Shown: positions 28,832 to 37,844, counted from the first letter of the stretch. The stretch: DNA of 64,000 bases from Azospira sp. I13 (GCF_003112695.1 NZ_BFBP01000006.1:37228-101227); one strand, 5' to 3'. Notes: generated by a model from the sequence alone, not told the origin. Numbers and translations are program-made.

Positions 28832-30205
28832 ATGGGAGAAAAAGTCCGCGCCAGCCTCGTTTCCCTGCGAGATCTGCTGGCCACCGCCTGGCCCATCGTG
28901 CTGGTGGTGACCATTGGTTTCATCATCGCCGTGCAGTTCATCAAGCCGGCACCGCCCCGTCATGTGGTCATGTCCACCGGCGCCGACAGCGGCGCCTACT
29001 ACGCCTTCGGCAAGAAGTACGCGGAGATTCTGGCCCGCAGCGGCATCACCCTGGAGGTACGCACCTCCGCCGGCTCGGCCGAAAACCTGCAACGCTTGCT
29101 GGACAAGGACAGCGACGTGGAAATCGCCCTCGTCCAGGGGGGCGTGGAGCCTCCCCGCCCGGCAACGGCAGAAGGGGAGGCGGTACCGGAAGCCCTACCC
29201 CTGGAGGCCCTTGGCAGCATGTACTACGAGCCAGTCTGGGTCTTCTATCGTGGCAGCCAGGATCTGGAGCGCCTGCACCAGCTAGCCGGCAAGCGCATCG
29301 CCGTGGGGGCCGAAGGCAGCGGTATCCGCGGCCTGGCCCTGCAACTGCTGGCGGCCAATGAAATTGCCTTGGACAGCCCGCTGATCCACTCCCTGGGCGG
29401 CCTCAAGGCGGCCGAGGCGCTGCAGCAGGGGCGCATCGATGCGGCCTTCGTCATTGCCGCCCCGGAAGCGCCGGTGGTGCAGGTGCTGCTGCGCTCCCCC
29501 GGCATCAAGGTCATGAACTTCGCCCAGGCCGAGGCCTATACCCGGCGCTTCCCCTACCTGTCGAAGATCGTTCTGCCCGAAGGCGCAGTGGACCTGGTGC
29601 GCAACTTTCCGCCCCACGACACCACCCTGCTGGCGGCCACGGCCAATCTGGTGGTCCATGACAGCCTGCACCCGGCCATTCAGTCCCTGCTGCTGCAGGC
29701 CGCCGGGGAAGTGCATGGCAAGGCGGGCTTCTTCCAGCGGCGTGGCGATTTCCCGGCGGTGAAGGACCAGAGCTTCCCGGTGGCGGATACGGCGGAGCGG
29801 CATTACAAGTCGGGCCCGCCTTTCCTGCAACGCTACCTGCCGTTCTGGGCCGCCATTCTGGTGGACCGCCTGGTGGTGCTGCTGTTGCCAGTCTTCGCCC
29901 TGCTCCTGCCCCTGCTCAAGGTGGCGCCTTCCCTCTACAGCTGGCGGGTGCGCTCGAAGATTTTCCGCTGCTACGGCGATCTGAAATTTCTGGAAAACGA
30001 GATCAAGGAAGACTACGATCCCGGCCGCAAGCTGGAGTACCTGGACCGCCTGGATCGCATTGAGGAAGCCGCCTACCGGCGCAACATTCCCCTGGCCTAC
30101 TCGGACCTGCTGTACACCCTGCGTGAACATATCGAGCTGGTGCGCCACACCCTGGACCGGCTCGGCCACCCGGATCGCAGCCCCACCGTAGAGGAAACGT
30201 CGTAG
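28832..30205 (+). CDS. TAXI-family TRAP-type solute-binding protein with membrane segments
   Basis: A 457-residue protein. An N-terminal helix (about 15-38, IVLVVTIGFIIAVQFI) anchors a TAXI-type periplasmic binding domain (HVVMSTGADSGAYYAFGKKYAEI in two parts; VRTSAGSAENLQRLLD; VGAEGSGIRGLALQLLAANEI). A second hydrophobic stretch near residue 345 (LVVLLLPVFALLLPLL) leads to a charged C-terminal domain, which ordinary TAXI proteins lack. No TRAP permease is nearby. The ATG at 28832 follows GAGGAG. The ParA-like gene starts at the very next base. Confidence 0.8.
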   Translation: MGEKVRASLVSLRDLLATAWPIVLVVTIGFIIAVQFIKPAPPRHVVMSTGADSGAYYAFGKKYAEILARSGITLEVRTSAGSAENLQRLLDKDSDVEIALVQGGVEPPRPATAEGEAVPEALPLEALGSMYYEPVWVFYRGSQDLERLHQLAGKRIAVGAEGSGIRGLALQLLAANEIALDSPLIHSLGGLKAAEALQQGRIDAAFVIAAPEAPVVQVLLRSPGIKVMNFAQAEAYTRRFPYLSKIVLPEGAVDLVRNFPPHDTTLLAATANLVVHDSLHPAIQSLLLQAAGEVHGKAGFFQRRGDFPAVKDQSFPVADTAERHYKSGPPFLQRYLPFWAAILVDRLVVLLLPVFALLLPLLKVAPSLYSWRVRSKIFRCYGDLKFLENEIKEDYDPGRKLEYLDRLDRIEEAAYRRNIPLAYSDLLYTLREHIELVRHTLDRLGHPDRSPTVEETS

Positions 30206-30829
30206 ATGAAGGCTTACCTGATCGCCAACCCCAAGGGCGGGGCCGGCAAGAGCACCTTGGCCACCAACCTGGCCGGCTACCTGGCCCAGGCCGGCAAGCC
30301 GGTGATGCTGGGTGACCTGGACCGCCAGCAGTCGGCCCGGGAATGGCTGGCCTTGCGCCCGGGCTTCCTGCCCGCCATCCGTAGCTGGGAGCTGAAGCAC
30401 GACGAGCCCGCCCGCCCCCCCAAGGGCACCACTCATGCGGTGCTGGATTCCCCAGCCGGCTTCCACGGCAAGGTGCTGGACCGCAGCCTGAAGCAGGTCA
30501 GCCACGTACTGGTGCCGGTGCAACCTTCCCTCTTCGACATCCTGGCCACCCGCCATTTCCTCGATACCCTGCTGGCGGAAAAAGCGATACGCAAGGGCGA
30601 CCTGAAGCTGGCGGTGGTGGGCATGCGGGTGGATCCCCGCACCCGGGCGGCGGGGGAACTGGAACGCTTTTTCTCCGCCTACGACCTGCCGGTGCTGGCC
30701 TTCCTGCGCAACACCCAGCTTTACGTCCAGGCGGCCGCCCAGGGCGCCACCCTGTTCGACTTTCCCCCCGGCCGGGTGGAGAAGGACCGGGAGCAATGGC
30801 AGGGCATCATCGACTGGATTGACGCCTGA
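30206..30829 (+). CDS. ParA/MinD-family ATPase (orphan)
   Basis: A 207-residue P-loop ATPase with the deviant Walker A KGGAGKSTLATNLAGYLA and the DLDRQQSAREWL segment. It is short, with no DNA-binding N-terminal domain, and no ParB gene follows. Such orphans (ParC/PpfA-like) often position membrane or cytoplasmic complexes. It abuts the TAXI gene with zero spacing, so it may act with that protein. The cargo is unknown. Confidence 0.82.
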   Translation: MKAYLIANPKGGAGKSTLATNLAGYLAQAGKPVMLGDLDRQQSAREWLALRPGFLPAIRSWELKHDEPARPPKGTTHAVLDSPAGFHGKVLDRSLKQVSHVLVPVQPSLFDILATRHFLDTLLAEKAIRKGDLKLAVVGMRVDPRTRAAGELERFFSAYDLPVLAFLRNTQLYVQAAAQGATLFDFPPGRVEKDREQWQGIIDWIDA

Positions 30830-30888
30830 CCCCTCCCGGCTTGGGCGTTGAGTGCAGCCTCTGCACCGACGCTCGCCAGAAAGAAAAA

Positions 30889-30916
30889 AGCCGCCAGATT
30901 CTGGCGGCTTTTTTTG
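30889..30916. terminator. Bidirectional rho-independent terminator
   Basis: AGCCGCCAG, loop ATT, CTGGCGGCT, flanked by A5-6 on the left and T7 on the right, between the convergent ParA-like and TRAP-binding genes. Confidence 0.9.
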
Positions 30917-30933
30917 GTGCCCGGCAGACCGGC

Positions 30934-32022
30934 TTACTTGTGGCTCTGCAGGAAGCGGTCCATGGTGGTGTCGGCCACGCTGAACCAGGCGTTCTGGGTC
31001 TTGCGGTACTTGTCGTATTCGACCCAGATTTTCTTGAAGGCCGGATTCTTCGCCGCCTCTTCCGCATACAGCTCCATGGAAGCCTTGTAGGCCGCCTCCA
31101 TCACCGCATCCGGGTATTTCTGCAGCTTGACGCCTTGGGAGAGCAGACGGGAAAGGGCGGGCGGGTTCTTGTGGTCGTACTCGGCCAGCATGGTGATATT
31201 GGCCTCGTAGGCAGCGGCCTGGAAGGCTTCCTGGTATTCCTTCGGCAGCTTGTCCCATTCCTTCTTGTTCACGAAGAAATGGATGGTGGGACCCGGTTCC
31301 CACCAGCCCGGGTAGTAGTAATGCTTGGCCACCTTGAAGAAGCCCAGCTTCTCGTCGTCATAGGGGCCGACGAACTCGGCGGCATCGATGGTGCCCTTTT
31401 CCAGGGCCGGGTAGATGTCGCCGCCGGCGATCTGCTGGGGCACAGCCCCCAGGCGCTCGAAGACTGCACCGCCGAGGCCGGCGATACGCATCTTGAGACC
31501 CTTCACATCCTCCAGGGTCTTGATCTCCTTGCGGAACCAGCCACCCATCTGGGCCCCGGTGTTGCCGCCGGCGAAAGAAACGACGTTGTAGTTGGCGTAG
31601 AACTCGTCCAGCAGCTTCTGGCCTCCGCCGTAATAGAGCCAGGCATTCATCTGGCGCGGGTTCATGCCGAAGGGAATGGAGGTGCCGAAACCGAAGGTCT
31701 TGTCCTTGCCGACGTAGTAGTAGGAGCAGGTATGGCAGATTTCCACGGTGCCCTGCTGCACGGCATCCAGGGCCTGCAGGCCGGGAACGATCTCGCCGCC
31801 GGCGAAAACGCGGATGTCGAACTTGCCGCCGGTGATGGCACGCAGGCGGTTGGCCATGACTTCAGCGCCGCCGTAGATGGTGTCCAGGCTCTTCGGGAAG
31901 CTGGAGGTCAGGCGCCACTTGATGGTGGGCTGGGATTGGGCAATGGCAGGCGCTGCCACGGTGGTGGCCACACCGGCACCGGCAGCGAGGCCGGCATTTT
32001 TGAGGAATTTGCGACGGTCCAT
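30934..32022 (-). CDS. TRAP transporter substrate-binding protein (DctP family), copy 2
   Basis: A 362-residue Tat-exported binding protein: twin-arginine RRKFLKNAG start with the cleavage region APAIAQ, then the DctP fold (KWRLTSSFPKSLDTIYGGAE; RIAGLGGAVFERLGAVPQQIAGGD in two parts; YYYPGWWEPG). It is closely similar along its whole length to the copy at 32176-33267 (shadowing block for block), the classic picture of a tandem duplication. DctQ/DctM permease genes are absent on both sides. AAGGAGACAA precedes the ATG. Confidence 0.9.
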   Translation of the reverse strand: MDRRKFLKNAGLAAGAGVATTVAAPAIAQSQPTIKWRLTSSFPKSLDTIYGGAEVMANRLRAITGGKFDIRVFAGGEIVPGLQALDAVQQGTVEICHTCSYYYVGKDKTFGFGTSIPFGMNPRQMNAWLYYGGGQKLLDEFYANYNVVSFAGGNTGAQMGGWFRKEIKTLEDVKGLKMRIAGLGGAVFERLGAVPQQIAGGDIYPALEKGTIDAAEFVGPYDDEKLGFFKVAKHYYYPGWWEPGPTIHFFVNKKEWDKLPKEYQEAFQAAAYEANITMLAEYDHKNPPALSRLLSQGVKLQKYPDAVMEAAYKASMELYAEEAAKNPAFKKIWVEYDKYRKTQNAWFSVADTTMDRFLQSHK

Positions 32023-32118
32023 GTATTTGTCTCCTTGTTGTTACCGAACGGAACGGTGCCCGGGCAACCTTACGGCGCAGCAGCCGGGCTTATCGAGTGC
32101 AGCATGGGGTACCAAGAA

Positions 32119-32154
32119 AAAAGCCCCAACCGTCGTCAGAGGGCTGGGGCTTTT
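32119..32154 (-). terminator. Rho-independent terminator of the upstream TRAP-binding gene
   Basis: AAAAGCCCCA and TGGGGCTTTT form a perfect 10-bp stem. It lies 21 bases beyond the stop of the 32176-33267 gene, so the two paralogues appear to be separate transcription units. Confidence 0.85.
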
Positions 32155-32175
32155 CGAATCTGAATCGCGAGAACC

Positions 32176-33267
32176 TTACTTGTGGCTCTGCAGGAAGCGG
32201 TCCATAGTGGTGTCGGCCACGCTGAACCAGGCATTCTGCGTCTTCCGGTACTTGTCGACTTCCGTGTAGATCTTCTTGAAAGCCGGGTTCTTGGCAGACT
32301 CTTCCGCGTACAGCTCCATGGAGGCCTTGTAGGCGGCGGCCATGATTTCGTCGGAGTACTTCTGCAGCTTGACGCCCTGGGAGAGCAGGCGGGAAAGGGC
32401 GGTCGGGTTCTTGTGGTCGTACTCGGCCAGCATGGTGACGTTGGCTTCGTAGGCAGCGGCCTGGAAGGCTTCCTGGTATTCCTTCGGCAGCTTGTCCCAT
32501 TCCTTCTTGTTCACATAGAAGGAGAAGGCAGGACCCGGCTCCCACCAGCCCGGATAGTAGTAGTTCTTGGCGACCTTGAAGAAGCCCAGCTTCTCATCGT
32601 CGTAGGGACCGATCCATTCGGCGGCGTCGATGGTGCCCTTTTCCAGGGCCGGGTAGATGTCGCCACCAGCGATCTGCTGGGGCACGGCCCCCAGGCGCTC
32701 GAAGACGTTACCGCCGAGGCCGGCGATACGCATCTTGATGCCCTTGATGTCGGCCACGGTCTTCACTTCCTTGCGGAACCAGCCACCCATCTGGGTGCCG
32801 CTGTTGCCGCCCATGAAGGAGACGATGTTGTAGTTGGAATAGAACTCGTCCAGCAGCTTCTGGCCGCCGCCGTAGTACACCCAGGCGTTCATCTGGCGGG
32901 CGTTCATGCCGAAGGGAATGGCACAGCCCAGGGCAAAGGTCTTGTCCTTGCCGACGTAGTAGTAGGGGGCGGTGTGGCAGCACTCGACGGTGCCTTGCTG
33001 CACGGCGTCCATAGCCTGCAGGCCGGGGACGATTTCACCGCCGGCGAAAACGCGAATGTCGAACTTGCCGTTGGTGATGGCACGCACCCGGTTGGCCAGC
33101 ACTTCGGCGCCACCGTAGATGGTGTCCAGGCTCTTCGGGAAGCTGGAGGTCAGGCGCCACTTGATGGTGGGCTGGGTCTGGGCGATCGCGGGGGCGGATA
33201 CGGTGGTGGCAGCAGCGCCGGCGGCGATGCCGACACCTGCTTTTTTAAGAAAGGAACGACGTTCCAT
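32176..33267 (-). CDS. TRAP transporter substrate-binding protein (DctP family), copy 1
   Basis: A 363-residue Tat-exported protein starting with MERRSFLKKAGVG and cleaved near APAIAQ. It shares the same blocks as its neighbour, including ALEKGTIDAAEWIGPYDDEK and WWEPGPAFSFYVNKKEWDK. Differences cluster in the signal region and in a few pocket residues (AEWIG versus AEFVG, AFSFY versus TIHFF), hinting at related but not identical ligands. It has a strong promoter and palindrome upstream (33310-33354). Confidence 0.9.
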   Translation of the reverse strand: MERRSFLKKAGVGIAAGAAATTVSAPAIAQTQPTIKWRLTSSFPKSLDTIYGGAEVLANRVRAITNGKFDIRVFAGGEIVPGLQAMDAVQQGTVECCHTAPYYYVGKDKTFALGCAIPFGMNARQMNAWVYYGGGQKLLDEFYSNYNIVSFMGGNSGTQMGGWFRKEVKTVADIKGIKMRIAGLGGNVFERLGAVPQQIAGGDIYPALEKGTIDAAEWIGPYDDEKLGFFKVAKNYYYPGWWEPGPAFSFYVNKKEWDKLPKEYQEAFQAAAYEANVTMLAEYDHKNPTALSRLLSQGVKLQKYSDEIMAAAYKASMELYAEESAKNPAFKKIYTEVDKYRKTQNAWFSVADTTMDRFLQSHK

Positions 33268-33309
33268 TTTGTCTCCTCCAGGGATTGTTCGGTGTGTTGC
33301 AGCCGAAGC

Positions 33310-33354
33310 ATTATAGCGACGGCCCGAAGCCGTCCGGCAATAGGGATTACCCTA
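33310..33354 (-). promoter_or_regulatory. Promoter of TRAP-binding copy 1 with upstream palindrome
   Basis: On the minus strand there is a perfect TATAAT (33315-33310) and a TTGCCG -35 (33340-33335, 19-base spacer). Directly upstream lies the palindrome TAGGG-TAAT-CCCTA (33354-33341). A site touching the -35 is the classical position for an activator. Confidence 0.55.
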
Positions 33355-33403
33355 ACCCGGACGGGCTGGAGGAGCTTGTGGGAAGCGGCTTTCGGCCGGG
33401 TAC

Positions 33404-34795
33404 TCAGGCCCCAGCGACGGTCATGCGGCGGACCAGTACCGAGCCGGATTGCTTCGAACCGCGGACGGCCACGTCGTTGCCCACGGCCTCGATGCCGAGG
33501 AACATGTCCTTAAGGTTGCCGGCGATGGTAATTTCCTCCACCGGGTAGGCGATCTGGCCGTTCTCAATCCAGTAGCCGGCGGCCCCGCGGGAATAGTCGC
33601 CATTGACGTAATTGACGCCCTGGCCCAGCAGTTCAGTGACCAGCAGGCCCCGCTTGACCCCACGAATGAGCCCCGTCAGGTCTTCCCGACCCGGTTGCAG
33701 GATCAGGTTGTGGCTGCCGCCGGCATTCCCGGTAGTGGTCATGCCCAGCTTGCGGGCGGTGTAGACGCTGAGGAAGTAGCCGTTGAGCACGCCGTCGGTC
33801 ACCACTTCCCGGGCCTTGGTGGCCACGCCGTCGTTGTCGAAGGGGCCGGAAGCCAGGCCCTTGGGCAGGTCGGGACGCTCGCTGATGCTGATGCCGGGGG
33901 CGAAAATGCGCTGGCCCAGGCTGTTTACGAGAAAGCTGGCCTTGCGGTAAAGCGCACCGCCGCTGGCGGCATAGACGAAGTGGCCGAGCAGGCCGCAGGC
34001 GATGGGGGCCTCAAAGATCACCGGCACTTCGCAGGTCTTCACCTTGCGGCCACCAAGACGGGCCAGGGCGCGGCGGGCGGCGTAGTCGCCGATGCTTTCG
34101 GGAGCGGGAAAATCGGCCGGATCGCGGTGGGTGGAATACCAGTCGTCCCGCTGCATCTCCGCATTACGCCCCTTCTTGCCGGTAATCACGGAACAGGCGA
34201 TGTAGTGGCGGGAGCTGGGGTAGCCACCAGAGAAACCCAGGCTGTTGGCGGTGGCGAACTGGCCTTCCTGCAGGGAGACGGTGGCGCCTTCGGAGTTCTT
34301 CACCAGGGGGCTGACGGCAAAGGCCGCATCCTCGCAACGGCGGGCGATATCGATGGCGCCTTCCACATCCAGCTGCCAGGGGTAGTACAGCTGGGGGTCC
34401 TGCCATTTCTTGGCCAACAGGGATTTTTCCGGCAGGCCGGCACAGGGGTCTTCGGCGGTGTAGCGGGCGATGGCCAGGGCAGCATCCACCGTCTGCTTCA
34501 GGGCCTGACGGGAAAAGTCGCTGGTGGAGGCATAGCCCTTGCGCTGCCCCAGGTAGACGGTGACGCCAATGCCCTTGTCCCGGTTGTATTCGATGGTCTC
34601 CACCTCGCCCTGACGGACGCTCACCGACTGGCCGAAGCCCTCGGAGACATCCACTTCGGCGGCAGAAGCCCCGCCCTTGGTGGCCAGCGCCACGGTATCC
34701 CGGGCCAATTGCAGCAGGTCACCCTGGGGCAGGGAAAAGCGATCGGAGGAAGCCGCAACGGCGGCGGCGGAGGAGGAAGTTGCTTTCTTGGCCAT
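33404..34795 (-). CDS. pmbA: Metalloprotease PmbA (TldE)
   Basis: A 463-residue TldD/TldE-family protein; with TldD it forms a heteromeric peptidase that matures small modified peptides and antitoxins. Blocks: AAEVDVSEGFGQSVSVRQGEVE (two parts), DKGIGVTVYLGQRKGYASTSD, and the C-terminal LGQGVNYVNGDYSRGAAGYWIENG (two parts). The TldD zinc motif HExxxH is absent, as expected for the E partner. It is divergent from darP, a conserved betaproteobacterial arrangement. Confidence 0.94.
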   Translation of the reverse strand: MAKKATSSSAAAVAASSDRFSLPQGDLLQLARDTVALATKGGASAAEVDVSEGFGQSVSVRQGEVETIEYNRDKGIGVTVYLGQRKGYASTSDFSRQALKQTVDAALAIARYTAEDPCAGLPEKSLLAKKWQDPQLYYPWQLDVEGAIDIARRCEDAAFAVSPLVKNSEGATVSLQEGQFATANSLGFSGGYPSSRHYIACSVITGKKGRNAEMQRDDWYSTHRDPADFPAPESIGDYAARRALARLGGRKVKTCEVPVIFEAPIACGLLGHFVYAASGGALYRKASFLVNSLGQRIFAPGISISERPDLPKGLASGPFDNDGVATKAREVVTDGVLNGYFLSVYTARKLGMTTTGNAGGSHNLILQPGREDLTGLIRGVKRGLLVTELLGQGVNYVNGDYSRGAAGYWIENGQIAYPVEEITIAGNLKDMFLGIEAVGNDVAVRGSKQSGSVLVRRMTVAGA

Positions 34796-34869
34796 GAACA
34801 GCGGGGGAGCAGGGTAAAATCGCTATGATAGCAGCCCGCTCCACCCCCACCCCGGAAACACAAGGAATC

Positions 34870-35412
34870 ATGGAAGAACTGGAACCCCTCGACGACGATC
34901 AATACGTCAGCAAGACCAAGCGCAAGCAGGCCATGCAGGCCATGCAGGACCTGGGGCAGGAATTGGTGGAGCTGCCGCCGGACCGCCTGAAGCGCCTGCT
35001 GGAGAAAGTGGAACTCTCCGAGACCCTGGCCAATGCCCTGCGGGAATATCAGCGCCTGCCCAAGCGGGAGGCCCAGCGCCGCCAGCTGCAATACATCGGC
35101 AAGCTGATGCGGGATGTGGATCCCGAACCGATCCAGGCGGCACTGGACGTAGTGAATGGTGCCTCTGCCGCCGAGAATGCGAAGCTGCACCGCCGCGAAC
35201 GTCTGCGCACCCTGCTGCTGGAAAACGAAGCCCTGGCCCTAGCCGACATCGCCGCCCAGTGGCCCCAGGCGGATCTGACCCACCTGCGCCAGCTGCGTCG
35301 CAGCGCCCTCAAGGAGCAGGAGCAGAACAAGCCGCCGAAGAGCTTCCGCGCCATTTTCCAGCTGCTCAAGGAACTCGAGGACGGCACCGCCGCCCCAGGG
35401 GAGGAAGCGTGA
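34870..35412 (+). CDS. darP: Ribosome biogenesis protein DarP (YjgA, DUF615)
   Basis: A 180-residue basic/acidic helical protein. The DUF615 pattern is clear: SKTKRKQAMQAMQDLGQELVEL (two parts), LSETLANALREYQRLPKREAQRRQLQYIGKLMRD and LRQLRRSALKEQEQNKPPKSFR. DarP associates with late 50S assembly intermediates. The ATG at 34870 follows AAGGA; an ATG at 34825 in frame would add 15 residues and overlap the likely -10 box. The stop overlaps the mog start by 4 bases. Confidence 0.92.
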   Translation: MEELEPLDDDQYVSKTKRKQAMQAMQDLGQELVELPPDRLKRLLEKVELSETLANALREYQRLPKREAQRRQLQYIGKLMRDVDPEPIQAALDVVNGASAAENAKLHRRERLRTLLLENEALALADIAAQWPQADLTHLRQLRRSALKEQEQNKPPKSFRAIFQLLKELEDGTAAPGEEA

Positions 35413-36020
35413 GCGCAGCGGACCAGCGCCAAGCGCCCCGCCTGCGAGTCGGCCTGGTCTCCATCAGTGACCGCGCCGCCACCGGAGTTTACGAAGACAA
35501 GGGCCTGCCGGCCCTGCGGGAATGGCTGAACAGCGCCCTGGTGGATGCCTGGGAAGAAGAAACCCGGCTGATCCCTGACGAACAGGCCACCATTGAAGCC
35601 ACCCTCATGGAGCTGGTGGATGAGGAAGGTTGCCATCTGGTGCTGACCACCGGCGGCACCGGCCCGGCCCCCCGGGACGTAACGCCGGAGGCCACCCTGG
35701 CGGTGGCGGACAAGGTGATGCCCGGTTTCGGCGAGCAGATGCGCCAGATCGGCCTACAGTTCGTGCCCACCGCCATTCTCTCGCGCCAGGTGGGGGTCAT
35801 CCGCAAGCAGGCCCTGATTCTCAACCTGCCGGGCCAGCCCAAGTCCATCAAGGAAACCCTCGAAGGGGTGAAAGATGGTGAAGGCAAGGTACTGGTGCCC
35901 GGCATCTTCGCTGCCGTGCCCTATTGCCTGGACCTCATCGGCGGGCCCTATGTGGAAACCCGGGAGGCGGTCGTCGCCGCATTCCGCCCCAAATCGGCCC
36001 GGCGACCAGCGGCCGCCTGA
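35409..36020 (+). CDS. mog: Molybdopterin adenylyltransferase
   Basis: A 203-residue enzyme that adenylates molybdopterin before molybdenum insertion. The MoaB/Mog fold shows RVGLVSISDRAATGVYEDKG, LTTGGTGPAPRDVTPEA and ILNLPGQPKSIKETLEG. The GTG at 35409 overlaps the darP stop (GTGA), giving translational coupling. The window also encodes one molybdenum enzyme, MsrP (61543-62490), which needs this cofactor. Confidence 0.93.
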   Translation: MSAADQRQAPRLRVGLVSISDRAATGVYEDKGLPALREWLNSALVDAWEEETRLIPDEQATIEATLMELVDEEGCHLVLTTGGTGPAPRDVTPEATLAVADKVMPGFGEQMRQIGLQFVPTAILSRQVGVIRKQALILNLPGQPKSIKETLEGVKDGEGKVLVPGIFAAVPYCLDLIGGPYVETREAVVAAFRPKSARRPAAA

Positions 36021-36084
36021 GCCACTCCCCAAGCGGAGCCAGGCCCCCGCATCAGGAAGCTTGCCCGCTTGCCGGGCAGGCTTT

Positions 36085-37602
36085 TCAGCCTTCGCTACGC
36101 AGTTCCCGGTAGCGGGCGATTTCGTAGTCGCTCCCGCTTTCCTGCAAGTCCATGGGCGTCAGCAGCAGATGCTGGCCATCCACCACACACTCCAGGTTTT
36201 CCTTGGGATCGAAGGTGGCGGGCGGCACCACCACCCGTACCTCCCCTTCCTCCATGCCGTCCCGCAGCAACATGCCACTGACTTTTTCGGCCAGGGAATA
36301 GGAAGAAGCGCCCCGGGGCCGCAGCTCTACCGCGATGGCCTGACGCGCCAGGGTCTGAATGCCGACAGCAGCCTCGGTGTCCGAATCCCGTCCGTAACGC
36401 CTTACCACGCCAAGCAGCCAGTTGTTACCGCCCTCCGGCTGCATGGCCAGCAGGGCGCCGATGCGCAGCCAGTCGCCGCGCAGATTCGGCACATGGGCAC
36501 CAAAGCCGCCCAGGCTGACGTTTTCGGCAATCCAGCTCTCCGTAGCCCCCTCCGGCTCCTGGCCGCCGGTGAACACCCGGAAGGCATTGTCGAAGCCATT
36601 GACCACGGTCAGCAGGGATTTCACTCGGTGCCGCTGATGCTCCCGCAAAGGCGGATTGGGCGCCCAGTACATGGCCAGATGCTGCAACACCGGCAACAGC
36701 ACCCGGGCCGAATACTGGCCGCCCAGGTTGAGGTCGGCCGGCAAGCTGCCCCGCTCAACGCTGCGGATCAGCTCGTCCAGCGTCTGCTGCGCCGCCCCCG
36801 GTGCGAAAAAGCGCAGATGGGGACTGGCCTGGGGCTCCCGGGCCAGGCGCACCGGCGGCGACGGCTGGGTGGGGTCGATCCAGTACACGCTCTGGGGCGT
36901 GGCCTGGGGTGTGAACAGGAACTGGGACAGGCAATAGACGATGACCCGTTCCGCTAGCTCGATCTCCAGGGGCAGCAGGCTGTCCATGGAGGAGGCGTGG
37001 AACATGAGAATCTTGGTGTATTCCTGGGTCGCGGTCGTGGGATTGGCATGGCCGGGATAGAGCAGCAGGGACTTGCCTGCCACACCTTCGGCCTCGGCCA
37101 GCAGATAGGCCGTGCCCAGGCGCTGCCAGAGGCCGCCATCCACCGGGCCGTAATGGTATTCCCGCCACTTCAGCTGGGTGCCGAAGGCCAGGATGAGACG
37201 GCAGAAGATCAGCGGCAGGTGGGGCTTGAGGGCATCCGCCCCCTTGTCCTTGCGGCGATAGGATTCGATGCAGAGGCCGTAGAGACGGGAAAGCAGGTCC
37301 CAGAAGCTGGCGTTCACCATCCACAGGCGCTTTTCTTCGGTCTTCGACAGACGGGGCGAGTGGAGGTAATCCCGGGCCAGGCGGCGCAGATGAGGCTGGG
37401 CAGCCTCCTCCAGCTGGCGCACGGTCTGAAAGAGATGCTCGGGCTTGAAGCCTTCCGGCACCTGCAGGGATTCCAGCCAGCCGAGCACCTCGTCCACCGC
37501 CTTGTAGGCGTTGTCCAGCGGCAGCTCGGCAATGGCCCGACGCAACTCCTTGGCGTCCGCCAGGGGGTGATCAGGTTTGGCAGAAAACAGATCGAGGATC
37601 AC
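36085..37602 (-). CDS. Large conserved protein of unknown function with possible C-terminal PilZ-like domain
   Basis: A 505-residue protein without signal peptide. The first 250 residues are mainly helical (RRLARDYLHSPRLSKTEEKR and neighbours). The segment ESWIAENVSLGGFGAHVP followed by LRIGALLAMQPEGG and GVVRRYG resembles the second PilZ motif (N/D-x-S-x-x-G) and its following strands. The upstream RxxxR cannot be placed with certainty. A GTG at 37602, with AGGAA 7 bases upstream, gives the likely N-terminus MILDLFSAK; the frame continues upstream in sequence that looks non-coding. It is divergent from thyA. Confidence 0.65.
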   Translation of the reverse strand: MILDLFSAKPDHPLADAKELRRAIAELPLDNAYKAVDEVLGWLESLQVPEGFKPEHLFQTVRQLEEAAQPHLRRLARDYLHSPRLSKTEEKRLWMVNASFWDLLSRLYGLCIESYRRKDKGADALKPHLPLIFCRLILAFGTQLKWREYHYGPVDGGLWQRLGTAYLLAEAEGVAGKSLLLYPGHANPTTATQEYTKILMFHASSMDSLLPLEIELAERVIVYCLSQFLFTPQATPQSVYWIDPTQPSPPVRLAREPQASPHLRFFAPGAAQQTLDELIRSVERGSLPADLNLGGQYSARVLLPVLQHLAMYWAPNPPLREHQRHRVKSLLTVVNGFDNAFRVFTGGQEPEGATESWIAENVSLGGFGAHVPNLRGDWLRIGALLAMQPEGGNNWLLGVVRRYGRDSDTEAAVGIQTLARQAIAVELRPRGASSYSLAEKVSGMLLRDGMEEGEVRVVVPPATFDPKENLECVVDGQHLLLTPMDLQESGSDYEIARYRELRSEG

Positions 37603-37844
37603 GGCGACATTCCTAGACAACGCTCCGGTCAGCCTCCCAGGCCCCGGGATGTTTTTTGAGTATAGAACCGGATTTCGCCGAATGCGCCGGAAAACCCGGG
37701 CTACAGCCGAAAAAACGGCAAACGGAACCAAGCATACGTCATTAGCCCCACTCTTCCCAAGGCCATTCGCGCCGTTCATGGCCGACCGACAAGCGGCTGC
37801 TTTACAATGCCACCGGTTATCGCCTTCGCTTTAGGGTCACCGCC

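Noticed and set aside
35259..35408. An N-terminal extension of Mog
   Set aside because: It lies inside darP in another frame; Mog normally starts as seen from 35409.
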